From: Ehretia macrophylla
Taxonomy: Eukaryota > Streptophyta > Magnoliopsida > Boraginales > Ehretiaceae
Direction of reading: 5' to 3'
Length of the DNA: 64,000 bases
NCBI GenBank assembly: GCA_037974665.1
Contig: CM075765.1
Coordinates: 13,573,501-13,637,500, forward strand
In this document: one piece after another, positions 22,256 to 31,327 of the stretch
How positions within the stretch are numbered: position 1 is the first letter of the stretch
Layout of the letters: the number at the start of each line of letters is the position of its first letter
Notes under the pieces: generated by a model
The model's database searches: none
Seen by the model: the letters and a program-made list of their open reading frames with translations, nothing else
What the model was told of the DNA's origin: nothing
Position numbers and translations under genes: made by a program

Positions 22256-22766
22256 TTAACTTCGAGTCAAAAGAATTAGAGAAAAAAAAAAAAGTTTATC
22301 AACTCAACGTTTTCAATCAGGAGTGAAGTACTCGTAATAAATTAAAAGAATAATTTTTCACATAGATAAGTTGTGAGTTCTATTTTTAGGGAAAGAAAAA
22401 AAAAATAATAATTTAAGTGAACGGTTCCTTATATTAGGAGTTATTTACAGGGGATAATCATGTTCCTTTATGAGATTGTTGCATTATCTAAATTTTTTTT
22501 ACGACCTTTAACTTTTACTCAAATTTCTCCATATATTAAATTTTACGCAATATTGCTATTTCAATTTTTTCTCCAAACATTATTTAATATAGAAATTAGC
22601 CTTATTATGCACATGCATATTCCTCCCGTGAGGTACCTGATTTCATGAGTCCCCGAAATGAAAGGGACACGTTCGAACGTGGGCATTTCAATTTATCTAT
22701 CGATTGTTATCGCTCGATCACCTTTTGAGATTTTAATTGCAATGGTTCCTTTACACTTAGCACACA
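22256..22766. other. Intergenic, nothing recognised
   Basis: AT-rich sequence without a supported gene. The short open frames at about 22460-22740 lack motifs. Confidence 0.4.
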
Positions 22767-22774
22767 AACTCATG

Positions 22775-23132
22775 CAGGGACGGAGCCATAAATTTTTATT
22801 AGTGGGGTTAAAATTCATAATTTTTTATTTATACGAGTACTTTTTTTTTAATGAGGGTTATTTAATTTTTTTAACTAAAAATATATAGATATATACTTTT
22901 TTTTCAAAAAATACATAAAAATTTTAACATTTTTATAGGTCAGTAAGGACTAAAATCCAAATTTTTTTTAACTATACGAGTAATTTTATTTTTTAGTAGG
23001 GGCTAATAATTTTTTTAACTAAAAATATATAAATATTTAATTTTTTTAAAAAAAATACATAATTTTTTTTAATATTTTTATAGGTCAGTGGGGGTTGCAG
23101 CTTCTACTGACCCTTACATACCTCCGCCAGTG
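22775..23132. mobile_element. Small hAT-like MITE with internal tandem duplication
   Basis: 358 bp. The ends CAGGGACGGAGCCA and (reverse complement) CACTGGCGGAGGTA are hAT-style termini. The 8-bp TSD AACTCATG (22767-22774)/AATTCATG (23133-23140) has one C/T mismatch. The interior holds two copies of a module of about 120-150 bp ending TTTTTATAGGTCAGT. Confidence 0.72.
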
Positions 23133-23140
23133 AATTCATG

Positions 23141-23499
23141 ACAGCTCTTTTCTCGCCGCTCTCGCTTCAAAGGCGTACAATAGTTACTATAAAAAAGGAC
23201 GTCGCAAATTCTTAATCAGTCGATTCTTCCCTGCCTTTCTCCCCATGCTCGAGTTTTTAATTTTATCAATGTCTTCTTTTAATCAAGATCTTCTCGCCTT
23301 CCCTATTTGCAAAATTAACCGATGGCATAACACCTCTTCACTTCGCACGCGAGAATACCATATTTTCATTTACATGCACATTTTCAATCATGAGTGAGGC
23401 AGTCAAAGTAGTTAAAAAGAGTAATTTTTCACACTACACGTTGAAAATTCTATATTTTATGAAGAAGAAAACAAATTAAGATTTATATTGATGATATAA
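23141..23499. other. Intergenic, nothing recognised
   Basis: Moderately GC-containing spacer between two MITEs. No gene or further repeat was recognised. Confidence 0.4.
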
Positions 23500-23955
23500 G
23501 GGTAAATTACCTATTTAGTTTTATATTTTTATTATTTGTCTTGTTTAATCCTTATCTTTTAAAATGTACTATTTTATTTTACATTTTTATCATTTATTCT
23601 AACTTAGTCCTTATCTTTCAAAATGTACCATCTTAGTTTAATATCTTTATCATTTATTTCAACTTAGTCATTATCTTTCAAAATACACCATCTTAATTAT
23701 CTTTATTATTATGGTTTACGTTAGTCCTTTACCATTTTTTCATTCAGAAATTTAACAGAATAAGCACGTGACTAAAATATACATTTTAAAAGATAAAGAC
23801 TAAATTAAAAAAAATAATAAAAATACAAGACTAAAAATGTATATTTTGAAATATAAAGATTAAATTGAGTTAAATAGTAAAAATACGAGATTGAAAAAAT
23901 AAAAATTAAATTAAGATAGATGGTAAAAATTTAAAACTAAATAGATAATTTGCCC
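23500..23955. mobile_element. Second copy of the 16095-16553 MITE family
   Basis: 456 bp. The inverted ends GGGTAAATTACCTATTTAG and GGGCAAATTATCTATTTAG, and internal repeats such as CTTATCTTTCAAAATGTACC with their inverted counterparts, match the 16095-16553 family in layout and size. No clear TSD remains. Confidence 0.72.
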
Positions 23956-24055
23956 GTTCCTATAAATATTAAGAAATGTACATCGGATGACAAGTGCTGC
24001 TAAATTGAAGTACATTGGAATAGGCCAGACACGTGCAAGAAATGGGATTACAAAC

Positions 24056-24103
24056 CATATCCGTAAATGACAAAAAAAAAAAAAAAAAAAACATATCCGT
24101 AAA
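24056..24103 (+). repeat. Poly(A) micro-insertion with perfect 12-bp repeat
   Basis: CATATCCGTAAA at 24056-24067 and again at 24092-24103 flanks a 24-bp insert of TGAC followed by 20 A. The flanking repeat is perfect and not low-complexity, which makes chance unlikely. Confidence 0.75.
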
Positions 24104-24294
24104 ACATAGAAAGCAAATTATGCTGCAGGCGCAATAATGATGCAGATAATGCGTGGACCCTGCTGATGCCTTTTAAATTTCTACCATTGTAGTTTAAAAA
24201 AAAAAAATTAGCAAAAAAATATCGACCATTGAGAGAAGAAAAAAGTTCCCTTGCCCACGCGCAACCGAATTTGTTCCAAACTTGGGAATTTTGA

Positions 24295-24418
24295 ATCAAT
24301 GAATAGTTCAATGACAAAAAAAAAAAAATCAATGAATAGTTGATTATTTTGACCCAAAAAAAAAAAGTTGATTATGGTATCTCTTTTGACCACAAAAAAA
24401 AAAATAGTTGACTATGGT
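24295..24418 (+). repeat. Three stacked poly(A) micro-insertions at one site
   Basis: Three insertions reuse one target. (i) ATCAATGAATAGTT (24295-24308 and 24328-24341) flanks CAATGAC plus an A-tail. (ii) AGTTGATTAT (24338-24347 and 24366-24375) flanks TTTGACCC plus A10. (iii) AGTTGATTATGGT/AGTTGACTATGGT (24366-24378 and 24406-24418) flanks ATCTCTTTTGACCAC plus an A-tail. Collapsing all three restores an ancestral site of about 24 bp. All A-tails are on the + strand. Confidence 0.78.
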
Positions 24419-24814
24419 TAACTTTTCAACTCGGTTGAGGAGAATGGATTTAGTCGCAATGTTATGAAATTATGAGAGTTAAATTAATGGTTGGTTTCTG
24501 ATTTAATAGCACCGAAGACTTGAACACGGATGCCATTATAAATTATCTATAGAGATATAATAAAATATAAAGAGAGAATTATTAAATTTTGTTCATAATG
24601 TTATAATACAATGAAAATATTTTTACCCCTCAATTGAATCATGTAGTCAACACTCAATACTTAATTAAATAAGATTATTAAAATACCCATTTCCAATGAT
24701 TATTTTTTAGTTTCTAAAGTGTCCATCCTTCACAATTTGAATCTTATAGTGATTTTATTCACAATGTCACATGTTTTTAAAGCATAGCACTTGAGGAAAA
24801 AGCTTTGGACTATT
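24419..24814. other. Intergenic, nothing recognised
   Basis: AT-rich spacer with no supported gene or repeat. Confidence 0.4.
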
Positions 24815-24819
24815 CACTC

Positions 24820-25348
24820 TGTAACATCCCGGCTAAGTGAATACTCCAAAGGGTAGAGGCCCACCAACGACTCCACATATACAGGTATTGTCCGCTTTGA
24901 GTTACCACATTGGGCCCCTCACAGTTTTGTCCCTTCCCGTCCACTTGGACTAGAAAAGGCGTCTGCTCGGATAAATGAACACTTCCACTTATATCCAATA
25001 GTCCAAAACCCTCTGCAGTCGATGTGGGATATTACATCCACCCCCCTCTTAGGGACCCAGCGTCCTCGCTAGCACAAAGATCGGGCTGCTCTGATACCAC
25101 TTTTGTAACGCCTCGGCTAAGTGAATACCCCGAAGACGCCCCGGCTAAGCGAATACCCTGAAGGACAAAGGCCCACCAACGATGCCACATATGCAGGTAT
25201 TGTCCGCTTTAGATTATCACATTGGGCCCCTCACAGTTTTATCCCTTCCTGCCCACTTAGACTAGAAAAGGCACCTGCACGGATAAAATGACACTTTTAC
25301 TTATATCCAGTAACCCAAAACCCTCCGCAGTCGATGTGAAATATTACA
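24820..25348 (-). mobile_element. TRIM (terminal-repeat retrotransposon in miniature)
   Basis: Only 529 bp. Terminal direct repeats lie at 24820-25036 and 25104-25348, starting TGTAAC and ending ATATTACA. The 67-bp interior contains, on the minus strand, a TGGTATCAGAGC primer-binding site (complement 25088-25099) and a GAGGGGGGTGGA polypurine tract (complement 25037-25048). The near-TSD is CACTC/CACTA. The right LTR has an extra copy of its CCCCGGCTAAG...GAATACCC segment (about 25110-25160). There is no coding capacity, so it depends on other retrotransposons for movement. Confidence 0.9.
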
Positions 25349-26239
25349 CACTATCTCTTCTCCTTTCGTATTTTGATAGATGAAATGAAAAATGTTGTGT
25401 ACTATTTGAATGGCCACGGCATCTATATTTAGCAACGTTTCATCTTCACATTGCAAGTTCTCATAGTGTTTGCTTCTTCTACATACTATGTTGCCTATGT
25501 TTTTCAAAATCAATTATTTCATCATATAATGAAAACTTTTGTATCAATGGAATGTTATATACTGTCTTTAGTGTCAAATATTGCCATTTAAGTTATTAAA
25601 CTTTTAAAAAATCATAAATTTGTCAGTACTTGACTCAACTTTATCTCAAAGTTAATGAATGTAAGTTGACAATACTTTTTTGACACATGCTGAAATCATG
25701 TAAAACAAATAATATCTTTTACATACCTGTCAATTTTGTTCGTCAACGAACTACTTAAAACTATCTTAAAAAGACATATACATGACAAAATGTCTGATTC
25801 TCTTATCGGGAGTGATCAAGCAATTTATCTCTAGTCTATATTAGAACAACTTTTATCACGTAACAACAAATAATGCGTTTTTTACTAAATTTATAAATTA
25901 CTTTCTTCTATTGTAATTACCTAACGATTTTGTTGTGACGCTAACTATTGAAGTAGCAAGTTTCCTTACATTTTGTTACTTACATATACATCTCCTCACA
26001 AAAGAAAACAAAATGTCAACTCTCAATAGTTAGATATAATTTCCTCAAATTTGATTAAATTCCTCTTAGTAAAATTGGATACAAAATGCAAAATGCAAAA
26101 AAAAAATCTCTAACTAGTTGTCGTGGCGCGTGAGAGGTACATAATAAGTGGAATGTCGAGTATCAATTGCAAAAAAAAACAAAAAATAAAAAACAAAAAA
26201 CAAAAAAGGCAATAAATTAGAGAAAATTTTCATTCTCTA
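25349..26239. other. Intergenic; probable promoter of the ARM/TPR gene at right
   Basis: No gene or delimited repeat. An A-rich tract (26170-26210) precedes the probable transcription start of the downstream gene. No clear TATA box could be chosen. Confidence 0.35.
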
Positions 26240-26524
26240 AATTTTGGGCTCCGAAAATCATACTTTCATTACAAGATCTTCTTTGCTGTCAGAGAGACAT
26301 TCAACGACCGTTTCTCACTCTTTTCTCTCTCTCTCTCTCTCTTCAAAAACCCACAAAAAAACAATACTAAAACCATCACATATTCTCAAAGTAAATTGCT
26401 TTTTGTGTAGCCAGCCAATAACACCATTTTTATTTTTATTCAATCAGTTTTTTTTTTTTTAGCTTAGCTCCATCTTTTTTGCTTTTTGAAGTTCATACAA
26501 TTCATCTAGCTGCTAATCACAGAG
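26240..26524 (+). other. Probable 5'UTR exon of the ARM/TPR gene
   Basis: A pyrimidine-rich leader with a (CT)9 run (26325-26342) and no long ORF ends at CAGAG|GTATCA, a plausible donor at 26524/26525. The nearest + strand coding exon is at 31302 behind an acceptor GCAAG. This would make a 4.8-kb 5'UTR intron that contains the Copia element at 27497-30377. The exon start is not visible, and the link is inferred from position and leader-like composition. Confidence 0.4.
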
Positions 26525-27496
26525 GTATCATTTTACTCTCTTTATTTCAATTCTTCTTTGGTTTTTGGTTTCCAAGTTTTGATTTTTCTTGTTTGAATTA
26601 TATTTATGTGTATATACACGCCGATGTGGCATAGTAAAGTTGTTGCTGTGTGATTTGAAGCTAGATTACGTATAATAGATTTCAAAGTAGGTCCGAAACT
26701 TTCTTGAATCCTGTGTATAGCGTGAGCTTCGGCCACTGAGCTGCCTAACCATATATATCAGTGCGGGTTGGCTACTCTTGTGATACTTGAATCTTTTCTA
26801 GTTCTTAATGATAATTGACCAGTGGGTATTGTTTTCTAGTGTTTTGTTTTAGGCTGTTTTGAGTACAGCATTTTGGTTTCTGAAATGGGGTTGAGTTTTT
26901 GCTCAAAAGCTTATTTCTTTTGTGTTTCTGTGATTGGTCTTTGTGGGGTGTTGGTTCTTGTGTAGATCTACTGGATATGGAAATCTATAAGCTTTATGCA
27001 TGATTTATCACTGATTTCGTTCGGTATAGAAAAGCTGGTTCTTTAGAAGGGAAGCTTCGTGCAACTGTAAAGTTGTCGCTAAGGTAAGACCGTGTACAGT
27101 ATACCCCAATGTGCATCCGAACATTTCCACCGTACATAGCAGGGGTTTCCAAGCTGCCCTTTTTAGTAAAGGTTGTTTAGAATTGGATGCTATACTTCTA
27201 TGTATTTCAATGTTTATGTAAGTCAATGAGGAATTTAGTGTACCTTACTGCAGTTGATTCAATGCGCTGAAAGAATGTTCATAACTGTTTGTATTTTTCC
27301 GATGTTCTTCTACTTTGTAAAACTGATAAAAAGTTTTGGACTGGTTTAGATAATCTGAAAACGGTATCTCTTTATCAGTTATTTGGCTTTGCATATGCTG
27401 CAAATTTTATGTAAAGGCCTCTTTCATCAGTTATTCTGGCTTTGTATATTGGATTGTTGATCGTTTCCAAGGTTCATCATTATGACTGCCTGCTCT

Positions 27497-27818
27497 TGTT
27501 GGGTTGTGGCTCAAGTGCAATGCCTAAGCCCGTTTTAAAGTTAAGTCCTAGTCCAGTAGGGATAGGGTTAGTGCCCTATAAATAGATATTTCTAGCTTTG
27601 TGTGTAGGGGTCTTAGAACCACTTTTTATACTCTGATTGAGAGAGCGTAATCGAGTCAAGGAGTGTTTGTGTGCACGAGTGAGTGAGGGTTTTATTGAGA
27701 AGTTGTATTCATTGAATTGCGTGATTAGTGGATTTTGTGGACATAGGTAGAGGCCGAACCACCTAAATTTGCGTGTTGATTTTTTAGTTTTATGTGTGTA
27801 CGTGTTTTCGTCCCAATA
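27497..27818 (+). repeat. 5' LTR of Copia-4
   Basis: 322 bp, nearly identical by eye to 30054-30377. It has a TATA box TATAAATA at 27577-27584. Confidence 0.88.
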
Positions 27819-28652
27819 AAGTGGTATCAAGAGCTAGGCTCAAAAGTTGGCAGTGACGAGAACACGTGCTGAGCGGAGTGGCACGAATCTGTGCGGAAAG
27901 AGGCTGTTGGTGGTACTGACGAAGTGCTGACGTCATCAGAAGGCTAGGGTTGACATCACTATTCTCCTTGCTGACGTCATTAAGAAAGAGAGAGAGAAAA
28001 AAAAACTTCTTGTTATTGCCGCCACCGTGAGAAGCCATCGGGGAAGAGAGTGCTACTTGTTGTAAGACAATTGTCAGAATCGCGACGACAAGGAGAGCTT
28101 TGTCGTCGCTGTCGGAGAAGAGCTTGAAGAAGTCGCGGTTGGGAAGTGGCGGTTGACGACATTGCCGGCGTCGAATTGGAGTGTGAATCACGCTAGAAGA
28201 GTTGCTGTCGTGCGAGAAAGCGATCGTCGTTGGTTGCACGTTGATCGGAGAGCCTGTTTGTGAGATTTGTGCGAGTCGGGTCACGGGTAAAGTGAAGACC
28301 CAGATCCTTGAGTCCGGATCTGGTGTGGTGAGCTTGAGTGTTTATGATTGTAGATTGTAGTTGATCTGATTTGATTGAGGATTTGATCCAGTGCTTCGCG
28401 GAATAGGGGTTTAAGGTGTACCTTAGGGCTGATTGGATGAGCTGAGGGTTCTAATCACGTGCAGCGTGCACAGGGGTCTTTGTGTGCTCTCTCTTTGACC
28501 AAACTTTGACTGAGTTGACTGAAGGCTAATTTTGAGTTGACAGTGTTGACCGAAGGCCTCCCTAGGGTTTTTCGAAGTGCTGAGTCCGTTTTGCGAAATT
28601 CCTACTGTATCACTGAGTTTTGGGTGAGTTTGGTATTTTTGAGGTTGATTTA

Positions 28653-30108
28653 ATGGCATCTACACCAAAATTTGAAGTTCCGGTGTTCAATGGGAAGATG
28701 AACTTCACTCTTTGGCAAAGAACGATACAAGACCTTCTCATACAACAAGGTCTTGACTGCGTTTGGGAGGATGAGATGCCTGAAAAGATGACTAAGACGG
28801 AATGGAGTTTGATGCAGAGAAAGGCAGTGAGTACAATTCCATTGGCCCTTGCTCTCGAGATCAAATACAGTGTGATGATGGAGACCACACCAAAGGGGAT
28901 ATAGGAGAAGCTTGAGAGTATCTATGGGTTGAAGAAAATAAGTAATCGATTGTGTTCGAGGATGGAGCTCTATTCGCTGAAAATGGAGGAGGGTACAACA
29001 ATCGAGGATCACATCAACATGTTTAACCAGCTAGTGTTTCGACTTCTGAGTGTGGGAGAGAAGTTGAAGGATGAAGAGCAAGCATTTCTTTTGTTGTCTT
29101 CTTTGCCGAAGTCATATAAGTCGTTGGTACAGACAATGCTGATAGAAAAGGAGACAATCAAATTGGATGAAGTTACAAGACTTCTACGTGAGTTTGAGAG
29201 AATAATGGAGAAAAGAAGTGCTACTGATGATGAGCATGCATTAGTTGAACAGGGTTCTGATGAAGGGAGGAGTAATAAGAGGAATGCATAGGATTCTGAT
29301 GAAGGGAGGAGTCATGAGAGGAATGGTTAGCGCAGCAATAGAAGACAAGATCTCGAGCTTGAGACCTAAGCAACAAGGAGTGCTACTATTGCGCGAAGAA
29401 GGGTCATATCCATGCGAAGTGCCCAAAATTTAAAGATGACTTGAAAGAGCTTCAAGGAGAGAAATTAAACAAAGGGTAAAGCTAAGTGTGAGGATGACTT
29501 GGGTTCGAACCCGTGTATCATTAAAGAGGATGAAATGCTCATGAGGAAGACTGATGATGATGAAAGTGGAGATTTCATGATGACTAAGCCCTTTGAAAAG
29601 TGACTGGGTATTAGATTCAGCTGCCACGTTTTACATCTGCAATGATAGAGCTAGTTTTGACACTTTGCGTGTTGGTGATGGATTTGGTATTATCACTGTT
29701 GGGAACAATCAGAAGGTGAAGATTGAAGGCGTTGGGAGAGTTCGTCTAAAGCTCAACAATAGTAGTGTCAAGATTCTTTCTAATGTGAGATTTGTGCCTT
29801 CTTGTGCTGTTAATATTGTTTCTTTGGGAGAGTTAGCGTCAAGAGGGTACAAGTATATTGGTGAGGGAAATTGCTGTAGAGTGTTTAGAGGAGGCAAGCT
29901 GGTCCTTCAAGGGAGGAAGAATGTGAAGCACGTTTGTCGCTTGGAGGGTTGCATAGTGCTTAAGAGCAAGGGAGGGCAGCCTAAGAAGTCTGTCGTGACA
30001 ACTGAGAGAAAGCGTGGTGGAGATACTTGGCACTTCTCGCCAAGGGAAGAATTTGTTGGGTTGTGGCTCAAGTGCAAAGCCCAAGCCCGTTTTAAAGTTA
30101 AGTCCTAG
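28653..30108 (+). pseudogene. Copia-4 gag and protease, truncated and mutated
   Basis: The ATG at 28653 opens a UBN2-type gag ('VPVFNGKMNFTLWQ', 'EDHINMFNQLVFRL', 'LLSSLPKSYKSLV'). It is interrupted by TAG at 28902 and another stop at 29289. A CX2CX4HX4C zinc knuckle ('CYYCAKKGHIHAKC') lies at 29381-29422 in another frame. The protease (from about 29593) has 'WVLDSAAT', with Ala where copia proteases usually have Gly after DS, then the pre-integrase-like 'LGELASRGYKYIG'. The last 18 codons of this frame (30054 on) are LTR sequence, so the protein would end in LTR-encoded residues. It is not functional as it stands. Confidence 0.82.
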
Positions 30109-30377
30109 TCTAGTAGGGATAGGGTTTGTGCCCTATAAATAGATGTCTCTAGCTTTGTGTGTAAGGGTCTCAAAACCACTTTTCGTACTCTGATTGAGAG
30201 AAAGCGTAATGGAGTCAATGAGTGTTTGTGAGCACGAGTAAGTGAGGGTTTTATTGAGAAGTTGTATTCATTGAATTGCGTGATTAGTGGATTTTGTGGG
30301 CGTAGGCAGAGGTCGAACCACCTAAATTTGTGTGTTGATTTTTTAGTTTTATGTGTGTGCGTGTTTTCGTCCCAACA
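30054..30377 (+). repeat. 3' LTR of Copia-4
   Basis: 324 bp, TGTTGGGTTG...CGTCCCAACA, paired with 27497-27818. Confidence 0.88.
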
Positions 30378-30382
30378 GTTCT

Positions 30383-31301
30383 TTGAGTTGGAATGATACC
30401 GGTGTTAGCCTGGTTTTTGATTTTGTCATAACTGGGAATTATGTAGAGGTAGAATGGTGTTGCTTTCGGTGTAAATTTTTATATGCTGGTCAGCAAGTTA
30501 AAAGTTGCCCAACAAACTGATTGATGTTGAGGATCTTTGATTCCATATAGAACCTGATGGTTATAGTAGATCCAAAGGAGGCATACATTATAATTACAAA
30601 ATTGCATGTTGCAGCAGTTTGTTTTAATGACAACAGGCAGGAATATCCGTTGTGTTAAAGTAAGTTAGTTAAAATGAATCACGGCGAGCTTGAGAACAAC
30701 CTTGATATGATATCAAACCAGACCAAACCAAGCCTTATCTCGCTAGGTGGGGTCAGCTACATTGATTTGATGATCATCATCATTTTTCTTGAGAGTTATC
30801 TCTTCAGTTAGGTCACTTAACATTGTACTGCAATAATACATTGCGTTGCTAGTAGGGACACCCCAACGGTAATTTCATGATGTCTCAAGTTCTTTAGAGA
30901 AACCCAACATGGATTTTATTCTGGTTGTCGGCTACCATGATGATGAAAAGACAAAAGCACGTGTTTTCTCTCTAATTAACAGTGTTTGGTAACAGGAAGA
31001 AGAAAATGTGACATTTGTCTCGTATAGTTTGTCATCCTTTAATGAGATTGTTTTGATACAGATGTACAATATGGTCATGGATAATTCTTATATCCACATG
31101 ACATGTTACTTACCCAAAAACTAACAAAATGCTTATGATTATTATAATACACCCATGGCCGATGTCAAATAAGTTCTCTCTCATTTTGCATTTCATGTAA
31201 TCTCAATACATCTAGCTGATCACTTTCTCTTTGCAATGTAGTGTTATAGTATCAGTAGTACGTCAGCAGCTGGATGATAAATTGATTTTGAGCTCTGCAA
31301 G
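30383..31301 (+). other. Presumed intron 1 (3' part) of the ARM/TPR gene
   Basis: No coding potential. A segment near 30715-30760 with 'GGTGGGGTCAGCTACATTGA' is of a kind I recall as dispersed in plant genomes, but I could not delimit it. The stretch ends with the acceptor GCAAG at 31297-31301. Confidence 0.35.
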
Positions 31302-31307
31302 TGTTGA

Positions 31308-31325
31308 ATGATTCATCTTTTATGA
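31308..31325 (+). promoter_or_regulatory. Five-codon uORF overlapping a possible start codon
   Basis: ATG at 31308 opens a five-codon frame (MIHLL). Its TGA (31323-31325) overlaps the ATG at 31322 as ATGA, six bases before the better-placed ATG at 31328. Such an arrangement could permit termination-reinitiation. Whether the mRNA includes 31308 depends on the acceptor at 31301. Confidence 0.45.
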
Positions 31326-31327
31326 GT

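Larger units (their letters stand above)
27497..30377 (+). mobile_element. Copia-4: non-autonomous gag-protease Copia element
   Basis: LTRs lie at 27497-27818 and 30054-30377 (TGTTGGG...CCCAACA). The 5-bp flanks GCTCT/GTTCT match at 4 of 5. A TGGTATCAAGAGC primer-binding site (27822-27834) follows the 5' LTR, and a purine-rich AAGGGAAGAA precedes the 3' LTR. The interior has an 800-bp leader, gag, a zinc knuckle and protease, then goes straight into the 3' LTR. Integrase, RT and RNase H are absent. The element sits in sense orientation in the presumed first intron of the ARM/TPR gene. Confidence 0.88.

Noticed and set aside
28650-29012. Long minus-strand frames overlapping Copia-4 gag
   Set aside because: They are antisense shadows of the + strand gag frame and show no motifs of their own.
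30715-30790. Dispersed-repeat-like segment with GGTGGGGTCAGCTACATTGA
   Set aside because: Looks familiar from plant genomes, but no boundaries, tail or TSD could be shown.
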